Notes under the pieces: model-generated | Told to the model about the DNA's origin: nothing | What the model saw: only the letters and a program-made list of their open reading frames with translations | The model's database searches: none | Made by a program: the position numbers and the translations under genes | In this document: positions 1 through 7,114 of the stretch, piece after piece | How the letters are laid out: each line of letters begins with the position of its first letter | How positions within the stretch are numbered: position 1 is the first letter of the stretch | From: Ruixingdingia sedimenti | GTDB lineage: Bacteria > Pseudomonadota > Alphaproteobacteria > Rhodobacterales > Rhodobacteraceae | NCBI RefSeq assembly: GCF_031432425.1 | Contig: NZ_JAVKPH010000003.1 | Coordinates: forward strand, 1-64,000 | Length of the DNA stretch: 64,000 nucleotides | Reading direction: 5' to 3'

Positions 1-77
1 CCATCACGGAAGTCACAGGATAAGTCTGTCCGGGGAAAGGGGAACTCCGGCCCTCAGCCGATTTGTGCAACAGAGCC
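1..77. mobile_element. Terminal fragment of an IS5-family-like insertion sequence
   Basis: Read on the minus strand from position 77, the sequence begins GGCTCTGTTGCACAAATCGG, which resembles the terminal inverted repeats I remember for IS5-family (IS903/IS1031-type) elements. The element runs off the left edge of the window, so neither its transposase nor its other end is visible. A minus-strand ATG at 4..2 could be the start of the transposase, but only two bases of it are left. The family assignment rests on the terminal repeat alone. Confidence 0.5.
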
Positions 78-501
78 ATGCCAATGGACAAAGTGGAACG
101 CTTCTGCTTCTACGCTGATCAAACGAAATCAATGGCTTGCGGGAATGGACAAAGGACAATTATCTTGCTCTTCGAGAAGCCTCGGGCCGCGGACCCGGAG
201 GGGCGGGGCTTGCCGCGCCCTGCAACCGATCCAGTCATGGTGCAGGGGTCGCCCTTCGCAGGGCGCGGGTCGAAACATGCCGGAGTGCCGCTGGCTGGCC
301 GACGCGGGGACACTGCCTTGGGCGGGTCCCGGGGATGCGGCATGCGTTGGCCCGGGGCATGTTTGGCGACCGGGGCCGTAGCCAGCGACCAGGACGGGAT
401 GGCCCCTTGCCCTGTCTGGCGAAGGCGCGTGCCTTCGACACCGCGATGCAGATCGCGGTGCCCCGGCCGAGGGCGCAAAGCCCCCGGCGCCGACGGCGGG
501 A
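78..501. other. Intergenic region without a supported gene
   Basis: No open frame here has convincing codon use or a recognisable product. The first 90 bases next to the IS end are clearly less GC-rich than the rest and contain the decamer AATGGACAAA twice (83-92 and 144-153), suggesting an older fragment disrupted by the insertion. The right part carries a hairpin repeat just beyond the lysC stop, described separately. Confidence 0.6.
411..490. repeat. Hairpin repeat, copy 1 of 2 (GAAGGCGCGTGCCTTC type)
   Basis: CGAAGGC (420-426) and GCCTTCG (431-437) form a perfect 7-bp stem around GCGT. A near-copy of the whole 80-base block, including the trailing ATnCAGATCG and AAGCCCCCGGC segments, lies at 30250-30340. 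This copy ends about 12 bases beyond the lysC stop codon, so it may act as its terminator or processing signal. Confidence 0.6.
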
Positions 502-1761
502 TTACGCCCGTTCCAGCTCGAACGTGTCGTGCAGCGCCTGCACCGCCAGTTCCATGTACTTGCGGTCGATCAGCACCGAGATCTTGATCTCCGAGGTCGA
601 GATGACCTTGATGTTGATGTTCTCGCGGCTCAGCGCCTCGAACATCCGCGCGGCGACGCCGGCATGGCTGCGCATGCCGATGCCCACGACGGACACCTTG
701 GCCACGTCGTCGTCGATGATCAGTTCGTCATACTTGATCAGTCCGCGGGTCTTGGCGTCTTCCATCGCCTTGCGCGCGCGGCCCACCTGGTCGATGGGGC
801 AGGAAAAGGTCATGTCGGTGACGGCGCCGGGATGGGCCTCGTCATAGTCCTTTTCGGAAATGTTCTGGACGATCATGTCCACGTTCACGCCCGCATCCGC
901 CAGCGGTCCGAAGATCGCGGCGGCGATGCCCGGGCGGTCCTCGATGGTGAACAGCGTCACTTTGGCCTCTTCGCGCGAATAGGCGATACCGGCAACGGCC
1001 TTGGATTCCATGATTTCGTCCTCGTCGCAGACAAGAGTTCCCGAAGTTTCGTCGATGTCCTCGAAAGAGGACACCACCCGCAGCCGCACCTTGTAGCGCA
1101 TCGCCAGCTCGACCGAGCGGGTCTGGAGCACCTTGGCGCCGAGGGAGGCGAGTTCCAGCATCTCCTCGTAGCTGATCTTGTCGAGCTTGCGCGCCTTCTT
1201 GGCGATGCGCGGGTCGGTGGTGTAGACGCCGTCGACATCGGTATAGATGTCGCAGCGTTCCGCGCCGAAGGCGGCGGCGAAGGCGACGGCCGTGGTGTCC
1301 GATCCGCCGCGGCCCAGAGTGGTGACGCGGCCCTCGGGGCTGAGGCCCTGGAAGCCCGCGACGACCGCGACCTTCATGCCTTCGGCGAACTTGTGGTCGA
1401 TGTTGTCGCGCGGGATCGACAGGAACCGCGCCGCGCCGTGCTGGCGGGTGGTGTTGATCGGCACCTGCCAGCCCTGCCAGCTGCGCGCGGGGATCCCCAT
1501 TTCCTGAAGCCGCAGCGCCATCAGCCCGGCGGTCACGTTCTCGCCGCTGGCGACCACGGCGTCGTATTCGCGCGCGTCGTAGAAGGTCGAGGTCTCGCTC
1601 ACCCATTTGACCAGTTCGTTGGTCTTGCCGGCCATGGCCGAGACGATGACGATCACGTCATAGCCGCGCTCGACCTCGCGCCGCACCTTTTCGGCGGCAT
1701 TCGCGATGCGGCCGAGGTCGGCCACCGAGGTGCCGCCGAATTTCATCACCAGAACGGGCAT
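502..1761 (-). CDS. lysC: Aspartate kinase
   Basis: Cytoplasmic aspartate kinase (419 aa), which phosphorylates aspartate in the first step of the lysine, threonine and methionine pathway and of diaminopimelate synthesis. The N-terminus has the kinase signature KFGGTSVA (residues 7-14), and the substrate loop TLGRGGSDTTA lies near residue 145. Two ACT regulatory domains fill the last 150 residues, including the conserved VGIGMRSHAGVA stretch, so feedback inhibition by lysine/threonine is expected from the family. The ATG at 1761 is chosen over an upstream in-frame ATG at 1821 because it is preceded by AGGGGG and starts directly with the family N-terminus. Length is normal for a monofunctional enzyme. 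The gene stands alone, back to back with nothing upstream but an SDR gene on the same strand. Confidence 0.97.
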   Translation of the reverse strand: MPVLVMKFGGTSVADLGRIANAAEKVRREVERGYDVIVIVSAMAGKTNELVKWVSETSTFYDAREYDAVVASGENVTAGLMALRLQEMGIPARSWQGWQVPINTTRQHGAARFLSIPRDNIDHKFAEGMKVAVVAGFQGLSPEGRVTTLGRGGSDTTAVAFAAAFGAERCDIYTDVDGVYTTDPRIAKKARKLDKISYEEMLELASLGAKVLQTRSVELAMRYKVRLRVVSSFEDIDETSGTLVCDEDEIMESKAVAGIAYSREEAKVTLFTIEDRPGIAAAIFGPLADAGVNVDMIVQNISEKDYDEAHPGAVTDMTFSCPIDQVGRARKAMEDAKTRGLIKYDELIIDDDVAKVSVVGIGMRSHAGVAARMFEALSRENINIKVISTSEIKISVLIDRKYMELAVQALHDTFELERA

Positions 1762-1842
1762 GGGACCCCCTGCGCAGCCTGCAAACGCGCGTTCCCTACG
1801 CCATGCCCCGGCGCCATGCAAGGACCTGCGCGCCGGTGCCGG

Positions 1843-2505
1843 TCAGAACGGCATCGCCGTGCCGTCGTAGTTGAGAAATGCCCCCGTGGTGTCGAGCGAA
1901 AGCGCGGCGAAGCGCGCGGCGAGGCCGGAAACCGATTCCGCCACCTCGATCTGCGCCCCCGCGCCGCCCATGTCGCTTTTCACCCAGCCGGGGTGATAGA
2001 TCCCCACCGCGACGCCGCGCGGGCGCAGGTCGACGGCAAGGTTGCGCCCGAGGTTCAGCGCCGCCGCCTTGCTGGCGCGGTAGATGTAGGACCCGCCCGG
2101 CGCGCGCGCGTCCGAGGCCATCTGCGAGGACAGGATGGCGATCCGCCCGCCCGCCGCCTGAAGGTTGGGCAGAAGCGCCTGGATGGTCAGGAAGACGCCC
2201 GTGGTGTTGATCGCGAAGGCTTGGGCCCACATGTCCGGGGGATAGCCGGTGTCGAGCCCCTCGTCGCGGTCGGGGTAGATCCCGGCGTTGCAGACCAGAA
2301 GCGACAGCGGCCGCCCCCCGAGGCGCCCGGCCAGCGCACGCAGGCTGGCGGGGTCCGTCATCTCGGCCTCCTGCCACTCGACCCCCGGCAGGGCGGCGGG
2401 CGCCGCGCCGCGATGGGTGCCGATGACGGCGGCGCCCCCGGTCGCGTAATGCGCGGCCAGCCCGCGCCCGATCCCCCGTCCCGCGCCGGTGATGAGAATG
2501 CTCAT
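1843..2505 (-). CDS. SDR family oxidoreductase
   Basis: Short-chain dehydrogenase/reductase of 220 aa, predicted cytoplasmic and NAD(P)-dependent. The nucleotide-binding glycine motif TGAGRGIG is at residues 6-13, NNAG is represented by CNAG, and the catalytic tetrad is visible as SSQ followed by YIYRASK (YxxxK spaced as usual). Substrate cannot be inferred. The ATG at 2505 is chosen because it opens on the beta strand of the Rossmann fold; an in-frame extension up to 2727 would run through a palindromic repeat and is not credible. It is 81 bases upstream of lysC on the same strand and could be co-transcribed with it. Confidence 0.88.
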   Translation of the reverse strand: MSILITGAGRGIGRGLAAHYATGGAAVIGTHRGAAPAALPGVEWQEAEMTDPASLRALAGRLGGRPLSLLVCNAGIYPDRDEGLDTGYPPDMWAQAFAINTTGVFLTIQALLPNLQAAGGRIAILSSQMASDARAPGGSYIYRASKAAALNLGRNLAVDLRPRGVAVGIYHPGWVKSDMGGAGAQIEVAESVSGLAARFAALSLDTTGAFLNYDGTAMPF

Positions 2506-2642
2506 GCCTTTGTCCTTTCGGTCCTGTCCCGAGCCCCAGAACAGCAGATCGGGACGGGGGCGTAAAGCCCGGGGAGAGTCGGGGTGAAACCCCGACCTGC
2601 GGATCTGGCGGGCGTTCCGCGCCACGGCGGGGGCTGCGCCTG

Positions 2643-2712
2643 TGGCCTCCGGCGGTGGCCTCCGGCGGGAGTATTTTTGAAAAGGTGAAACCATGGGTTC
2701 ACCTTTTCGGCG
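2643..2712. repeat. Palindromic intergenic repeat R1
   Basis: GAAAAGGTGAA (2679-2689) is mirrored by TTCACCTTTTC (2698-2708), an 11-bp perfect stem with an 8-base loop. To the left is the CTCCGGCGGGAGTATTTTT edge typical of the family, preceded by a tandem duplication of TGGCCTCCGGCGG (2643-2655 and 2656-2668). It lies 79 bases beyond the stop of the DUF1178 gene. Confidence 0.7.
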
Positions 2713-2790
2713 CAGGCGCGCCCGCATCTTCGGCTGGATTTGAATACCCCGCGCGGCGCGTTACGGGTGCTGCCCTCGACGGCGGGCGGA

Positions 2791-3216
2791 TCAGTTCGTC
2801 TTGCGCGCGGGCAGGAAGGGCAGGGGGGCGACGGGGATGCCGTCCTCGATCAGCTGGCGCGCCTCTTCCAGCCGCGCCTCGCCGTGGATGGCGCGTTCCG
2901 GCGTCTCGCCCTCGTGCATGCGCCGCGCCTCGGCGGCAAAGCCCATGCCGACATATTCCGATTTCTCCTCCAGCTCGCGGCGCAGACGGGCGAGCATCTG
3001 TTCCTGCGGGGTGGAGGGGGTGGAGAGCGGATGGTCCGCCGCGGGGGCGCGGGCGGGGGTGACGGCGGGGGCCATAAGCTGTTTTTCGACCCGGGCAGAG
3101 CCGCAGGCCGGGCAGACCATCTGACCCGCCGCCGCCAGCCGGTCGAAAGCCGCGGCCGACTGGAACCAGCTGTCGAAGCCGTGGCCCTGGTCGCATTTCA
3201 GATCGTAGCGGATCAT
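2791..3216 (-). CDS. DUF1178 family protein
   Basis: Conserved protein of 141 aa matching the DUF1178 family common in alphaproteobacteria, of unknown function. The N-terminus MIRYDLKCDQGHGFDSWF and the CPACGSARVEKQL segment give a CxxxH/CxxC arrangement like a small zinc ribbon, which would be consistent with metal binding. The C-terminal third (GFAAEARRMHEGE...) is the conserved helical block. The ATG at 3216 is preferred to one seven codons upstream because the family begins with MIRY. It is followed by repeat R1 and preceded by repeat R2, so it is probably a single-gene unit. Confidence 0.85.
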   Translation of the reverse strand: MIRYDLKCDQGHGFDSWFQSAAAFDRLAAAGQMVCPACGSARVEKQLMAPAVTPARAPAADHPLSTPSTPQEQMLARLRRELEEKSEYVGMGFAAEARRMHEGETPERAIHGEARLEEARQLIEDGIPVAPLPFLPARKTN

Positions 3217-3370
3217 CCTGCCCACCCTCGCGGGCAAAGGCCCGGTACGGGATGAAAATGGGTCGAAATCCCGCCGGTTTCAAGCTGTACCCTGCGGACT
3301 CCTGTCCTGCGGTCGCGGTGGCGGAAGGGGTCGGGCCGGGTCTCGAACCGGGGACGCACCACCCCGCACC

Positions 3371-3490
3371 CCGGGATATTGCGGGACGGAAAGCAGGCCG
3401 CGGGGCCGATCGTTCCCCGGAACAAGCCGCCCCTGGCTTCATCTTTTCCCAAATACTCCGGGGGTCCGGGGGCTGGCCCCCGGCGCCGAC
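3371..3490. repeat. Palindromic intergenic repeat R2 (hybrid)
   Basis: The left half has the GGGATATT...GACGGAAAG edge of one subtype. The right half has the GGCTTCATCTTTTCCCAAAT edge plus the ACTCC boundary of the other, and ends in the GC hairpin CCGGGGGCTGGCCCCCGG. It sits 24-26 bases beyond the NUDIX gene stop. The two halves do not pair fully with each other, so this copy looks like a recombinant or decayed member. Confidence 0.65.
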
Positions 3491-3513
3491 GGAAGGGCCG
3501 GGGCCAGCCGGTG

Positions 3514-3975
3514 TCAGGATGCCGCCTCCACCGGGGGTACGAAGCCCGCCAGCAGCGCCTGCAACCCCGGTTCGGCCACGCGCGCGGCGGCCTCGGGCGG
3601 GGTGAACCATTTCCGCTGGCGCTGGCGGCGTTCGGGATAGCGTTTTTCCAGCGTCTCGACCTCGATCGCATGGACCTCGACCATGCAGGGGGCGGGGGGG
3701 CCGCTGTCCAGCCGCTTGAGGTAGAGAAACCGCCCCACCGGCACCGGCGCCGCCCTGCCGCGCACCCCGGCCTCTTCCCAGGCCTCTGCCGCGGCGCTTT
3801 CCGCCGGGGCAAGCCCGCGGTGGGGCCAGCCCTTGGGCAGCACCCATCGCCCGGTATCCCGGCTGGTGATGAGCAGGATCTGCAATTCCCCGCCCTTGCG
3901 CCGCCAGCACAGCGCGCCGTGCTGCTGGCGCCGTGGCGCGGCCGTGCCCGTATCGACCAGGAAAGCCTGTGTCAT
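3514..3975 (-). CDS. NUDIX hydrolase
   Basis: NUDIX hydrolase of 153 aa, expected to cleave a nucleoside diphosphate linked to another moiety. The core LPKGWPHRG is followed by the helix EAWEEAGV, which supplies the EExGV metal-coordinating end of the NUDIX box. The arginine usually preceding it is replaced (AEAWEEAGV), as in the diphosphoinositol-polyphosphate-phosphatase-like subgroup of alphaproteobacteria. The conserved YPERRQRQRKWF segment near the C-terminus is also typical of that subgroup. The ATG at 3975 has AGGA eight bases upstream; longer in-frame starts exist up to 4137 but lack support. It is divergent from the cyclic phosphodiesterase gene, and the true substrate is unknown. 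Confidence 0.88.
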   Translation of the reverse strand: MTQAFLVDTGTAAPRRQQHGALCWRRKGGELQILLITSRDTGRWVLPKGWPHRGLAPAESAAAEAWEEAGVRGRAAPVPVGRFLYLKRLDSGPPAPCMVEVHAIEVETLEKRYPERRQRQRKWFTPPEAAARVAEPGLQALLAGFVPPVEAAS

Positions 3976-4184
3976 GCCCTGAATCCTGCTGCCTGCATCT
4001 GCCGCCGTTGCGCCGGCGATCCTCCCCTCATACTGGGTCATCGCGCCATCGAATGCAACCGGGGCAGGGGCCGGCGGGTTCCCGTCCCGGCGCGCGAAAG
4101 GCGGCGGTTCCGCGCCTTCTGCCCGGGCTTTACGCAAGGCGCCGGATGCCCCAGTCTGGGGGCCCCGCCCGGAGGTTGCCCCGG

Positions 4185-4751
4185 ATGATCCGCGCCTTCA
4201 TCGCCCTGCCTTTGCCCGAGGCCACGCGCCGCCAGTTGACCCTGATCCAGTTCCTGCTGCCCCTGCCGCGGCGGGTGGAGCCGGAGGGGTTCCACCTCAC
4301 GCTGTGTTTCCTCGGCGATCTGCCCGAACCCGTGGTGCAGGAGGTCCACCACGCGCTGGAGGCGGTGGCGGCCGCGCCCTTCGTGCTGCGGCTGCGGGGC
4401 CTGGGGATGTTCGGGGGCACGCGGCCCCGGCTGGTCTATGCCGCGGCCGACCCCGACCCCGCGCTGGCCGCGCTGCAACGCAAGGTGGAAACCGCCGCCC
4501 GCCGCGCCGGGGCCGCGCCCGAATCGCACCGCTTCGTGCCCCATGTCACGCTCGGCCGGTTCGCGCCCCCGCCGCCCGAGACCGCGATGCGCATCGAGCG
4601 CGCGGTGGCCGAAGGCGGGGGCTTCGCCTGCGATCCGGTGCAGGCGGACGCCTTCGCCCTGTTCCGGTCGCATCCCGGGCCTTCGGGCAGCCATTACGAG
4701 GAACTGGCGCGCTATCCCCTGCGCGGGGCCCTGCACGGGTCGGCGGATTGA
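4185..4751 (+). CDS. thpR: RNA 2',3'-cyclic phosphodiesterase (LigT/ThpR)
   Basis: 2H-phosphoesterase of 188 aa that opens 2',3'-cyclic phosphate ends of RNA. The two catalytic HxT motifs are HLTL at residues 37-40 and HVTL in the second half, symmetrically placed as in LigT. The N-terminus IRAFIALPLP is the family signature. GGAGG lies nine bases before the ATG at 4185, which decides the start; longer frames begin inside the neighbouring NUDIX region. Biological role in bacteria remains poorly defined. The gene ends just ahead of the FNR site that controls the next gene. Confidence 0.92.
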   Translation: MIRAFIALPLPEATRRQLTLIQFLLPLPRRVEPEGFHLTLCFLGDLPEPVVQEVHHALEAVAAAPFVLRLRGLGMFGGTRPRLVYAAADPDPALAALQRKVETAARRAGAAPESHRFVPHVTLGRFAPPPPETAMRIERAVAEGGGFACDPVQADAFALFRSHPGPSGSHYEELARYPLRGALHGSAD

Positions 4752-4769
4752 CGCAGGCCAACCGCCCGA

Positions 4770-4783
4770 TTGATTCAGGTCAA
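4770..4783 (+). promoter_or_regulatory. FNR/FnrL box with class II spacing
   Basis: TTGATTCAGGTCAA matches the FNR consensus TTGAT-N4-ATCAA with one substitution in the right half. Its centre is 4776.5. A plausible -10 (TATTTT, 4806-4811) predicts a start near 4818, placing the box at -41.5, the class II activator position. This predicts low-oxygen activation of the cytochrome c peroxidase gene. Confidence 0.75.
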
Positions 4784-4846
4784 TGCGTTTACCCGTTGTT
4801 AGAGTTATTTTGATTCAAACGCGCGAACGATGTAATGGAGAGCCCG

Positions 4847-5887
4847 ATGAGACTGTTACCGATAGTGCTTCTCGCGACGAGCGCACTGGCAGCACCTCTG
4901 CATGCGGACGAACTGCGGGATTCGGCGAAGGACATCTTCGCCCCGCTGCCCTCGACCGTTCCCGCAGTGAAGGACAACCGGATCACGCCCGAAAAGATCG
5001 AACTCGGCAAGGCGTTGTTCTTCGATCCGCGCTTGTCGGCCTCGGGCGTGTTTTCCTGCTATTCGTGCCACAACCTGGCGACGGGCGGGGACGACAACAT
5101 GGAAACCTCGGTCGGCCACGGCTGGCAGAAGGGCCCGCGCAACAGCCCGACGGTGCTGAACGCGGTGCTGAACGAGGCGCAGTTCTGGGACGGCCGCGCC
5201 GCGGACCTCATGGAACAGGCCAAGGGCCCGGTGCAGGCCGGGGTGGAAATGGCGAATACGCCCGCGCAGGTGGTCGATACGCTGAACTCGCTGCCGCAAT
5301 ACGTGACCTGGTTCAAGGCCGCCTTCCCCGAAGAGGCCGATCCGGTCAGCTTCGACAACATGGCCAAGGCGATCGAGGCGTTCGAGGCGACGCTGATCAC
5401 CCCCGCGCCCTTCGATTCCTGGCTGAACGGCGACGATCTGGCCTTGTCGGATGACGCCAAGGCGGGGTTGGTGCTGTTCATCGACAAGGGCTGTTCGTCC
5501 TGCCATTCGGGCGTGAACGTGGGCGGGCACGGCTACTATCCCTTCGGCCTGATCGAGAAACCCGGCGCCGAGGTGCTGCCGCCCGACGACAAGGGCCGTT
5601 TCGCCGTGACCGAGACGGTGGATGACGAATACGTCTTCCGCGCCGCGCCGCTGCGCAACGTGGCCGTGACCGCGCCCTATTTCCACTCCGGCAAGGTGTG
5701 GGATCTCAAGGTGGCGGTCCAGATCATGGCCGAAAGCCAGTTGGGCGAGGAACTGGCGGATCAGGAAGCCGACCAGATCGTGGCCTTCCTCGACAGCCTG
5801 ACCGGCACGCTGCCGGCGATCACGGTGCCGGTGCTGCCGGCCGAAACCGCGACGACGCCGCGCCCGACGGCAGAGGTGCTGCGCTGA
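4847..5887 (+). CDS. Di-haem cytochrome c peroxidase (MauG/CcpA family)
   Basis: Periplasmic c-type di-haem peroxidase of 346 aa that reduces hydrogen peroxide with electrons from cytochrome c. A signal peptide with cleavage near LHA-DE (about residue 20) is followed by haem motifs CYSCH (71-75) and CSSCH (216-220). The segment SFDNMAKAIEAFEATL and the distal FHSGKV region are typical of CCP. ATG at 4847 is preferred to the in-frame ATG at 4835 because GGAG sits six bases before it. The upstream FNR box indicates induction under low oxygen, as for other CCPs in Rhodobacter relatives. A hairpin terminator follows the gene, so it is monocistronic. Confidence 0.95.
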   Translation: MRLLPIVLLATSALAAPLHADELRDSAKDIFAPLPSTVPAVKDNRITPEKIELGKALFFDPRLSASGVFSCYSCHNLATGGDDNMETSVGHGWQKGPRNSPTVLNAVLNEAQFWDGRAADLMEQAKGPVQAGVEMANTPAQVVDTLNSLPQYVTWFKAAFPEEADPVSFDNMAKAIEAFEATLITPAPFDSWLNGDDLALSDDAKAGLVLFIDKGCSSCHSGVNVGGHGYYPFGLIEKPGAEVLPPDDKGRFAVTETVDDEYVFRAAPLRNVAVTAPYFHSGKVWDLKVAVQIMAESQLGEELADQEADQIVAFLDSLTGTLPAITVPVLPAETATTPRPTAEVLR

Positions 5888-5899
5888 TCGCAGGTTGAC

Positions 5900-5925
5900 G
5901 GGACGCGGTGGGCCCGCGTCCCTTT
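5900..5925 (+). terminator. Rho-independent-like terminator of the peroxidase gene
   Basis: GGGACGCGG (5900-5908) and CCGCGTCCC (5914-5922) form a perfect 9-bp stem with a 5-base loop followed by TTT. It begins 13 bases beyond the stop codon. Confidence 0.75.
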
Positions 5926-6185
5926 GGCAGGCCCCGGGCCGTGGCGGTTTTCCGCCGCGGCCCTTCTGTTTGCGCGAATCGGTCGGGCCGGTGGCGGTGC
6001 GGCTGCGTCCGCCCTGACGGGGGCGGCAAGGTTGCGACCCGGCGCGATGCGGAGGCCCCGCCTTGCGCGCGGGCCGGGGCGGGGCGATTTGCGGAAATCG
6101 GGAAACGGACCCTTGCGGCGATGGATGCCACGCGGCCGGCCCGTCGCGGCGCGGTCCTGCATCGAGGGCCCCGCCGCTTGCAGGC
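5926..6185. other. Non-coding gap between convergent genes
   Basis: About 260 GC-rich bases between the peroxidase terminator and the stop codon of the small hypothetical gene. Open frames on both strands have no recognisable product, no good ribosome binding site and an arginine-rich shadow composition. I see no repeat of the palindromic family here. Confidence 0.5.
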
Positions 6186-6431
6186 TCAGTGGCTTGCGGC
6201 CCGGGCGAGGTTGCGCGGGGCGGCGGGCGGCGCGGGTTCTGCCCGGGTCGCCGCGGGCTCCGCCGTCTTTTCGGCCAGGACCATGCCCCCGGTCGCCAGG
6301 GCGAAGGCCGGGTTCATCTGCCGGGCAAGGCGCATCATCGCGCAGGCCAGCGTCATCTGCGCCTCGAACGCGGCAAAACTCATTTGCATCGAGCGGCGCA
6401 TGATGTCGATCGCGGGGTAGGGGACGGGCAT
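6186..6431 (-). CDS. Small hypothetical protein
   Basis: 81-residue protein that I do not recognise with certainty. The first 55 residues form a methionine- and alanine-rich amphipathic helix region (for example MQMSFAAFEAQMTLACAMMR), and the C-terminus is a proline/alanine linker. A near-perfect Shine-Dalgarno AGGAGGAG lies six bases before the ATG at 6431, strongly supporting translation. Similar short helical proteins occur in Rhodobacteraceae under uninformative names; a phasin-like surface protein is one possibility. The gene is divergent from the formate dehydrogenase operon and shares its 212-bp upstream region, where TTACGTAA (palindromic) and two TTGAC motifs lie. Confidence 0.6.
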   Translation of the reverse strand: MPVPYPAIDIMRRSMQMSFAAFEAQMTLACAMMRLARQMNPAFALATGGMVLAEKTAEPAATRAEPAPPAAPRNLARAASH

Positions 6432-6593
6432 CGGGGCTCCTCCTCTGGTTGATCTTACGTAACGTCAATTCGTGTCAATGCCATGACGGCGCGATGAAGG
6501 CAACGGCCGCGCCGCGGATCGTGATGGGCCAAGCGTCGCACCCCGGCGGGCGGCGGGCTTGATGGCCGGGCGGGGCCGTGCGACGATGTGGTA

Positions 6594-6621
6594 TTGCTTT
6601 CGGGATCGCCACGCCTAGTCT
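6594..6621 (+). promoter_or_regulatory. Candidate promoter of the fds operon
   Basis: TTGCTT (6594-6599) and TAGTCT (6616-6621) are separated by 16 bases and lie 22 bases upstream of the fdsG start. The match to sigma-70 consensus is moderate and no regulator site was identified. Confidence 0.35.
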
Positions 6622-6643
6622 GGCCTTTGGAATGGAGCCCCGA

Positions 6644-7114
6644 ATGCCCGCGACGCAACCGCACGCCAGCCCGGATGACCGCATCCGCACCATCGCCCGC
6701 GCCCATCTGGGGATGGAGGGGCCCCTGTTGCCCATCCTGCACGCGGTACAGGCCGAATTCGGCCATATCCCGCCCGAGGCCGTGCCGGTGATCGCCGATG
6801 TGCTGAACCTCGGCCGGGCAGAGGTGCATGGGGTCGTCAGCTTCTACCACGATTTCCGTGCGGCGCCTACCGGGCGGCATGTGCTGCGCCTGTGCCGGGC
6901 AGAGGCGTGCCAGGCCATGGGCGGGGTGGCGCTGGCCGATGCGGTGCAGGCCGCGCTCGGCATCGGCTGGCATGGCACGACGCCCGACGGGGCGGTGACG
7001 CTGGAGCCCGTCTATTGCCTCGGCCTTTGCGCCTGCGGGCCTGCGGCGCAGCTGGACGGCCGGCCCCTCGGGCGGGCGGATGCCGGGGCCTTGCTGGCGG
7101 AGGTGCGGGGATGA
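6644..7114 (+). CDS. fdsG: NAD-dependent formate dehydrogenase gamma subunit
   Basis: FdsG, 156 aa, a NuoE-like thioredoxin-fold subunit carrying one [2Fe-2S] cluster. The four ligands appear as CRAEAC in the middle and CLGLCAC near the C-terminus, the usual Cx4C...Cx3C pattern. In the FdsABGD complex it sits next to FdsB near the NAD+ site. The ATG at 6644 is chosen because GGAG lies six bases upstream; an in-frame ATG twelve bases earlier overlaps that site. It begins a five-gene operon and its stop overlaps the fdsB start by four bases (ATGA). Confidence 0.95.
   Translation: MPATQPHASPDDRIRTIARAHLGMEGPLLPILHAVQAEFGHIPPEAVPVIADVLNLGRAEVHGVVSFYHDFRAAPTGRHVLRLCRAEACQAMGGVALADAVQAALGIGWHGTTPDGAVTLEPVYCLGLCACGPAAQLDGRPLGRADAGALLAEVRG

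Noticed and set aside
529..2565. 678-codon open frame on the plus strand
   Set aside because: It is antisense to lysC and the SDR gene, histidine/arginine-rich, with no recognisable domain: a GC-driven shadow.
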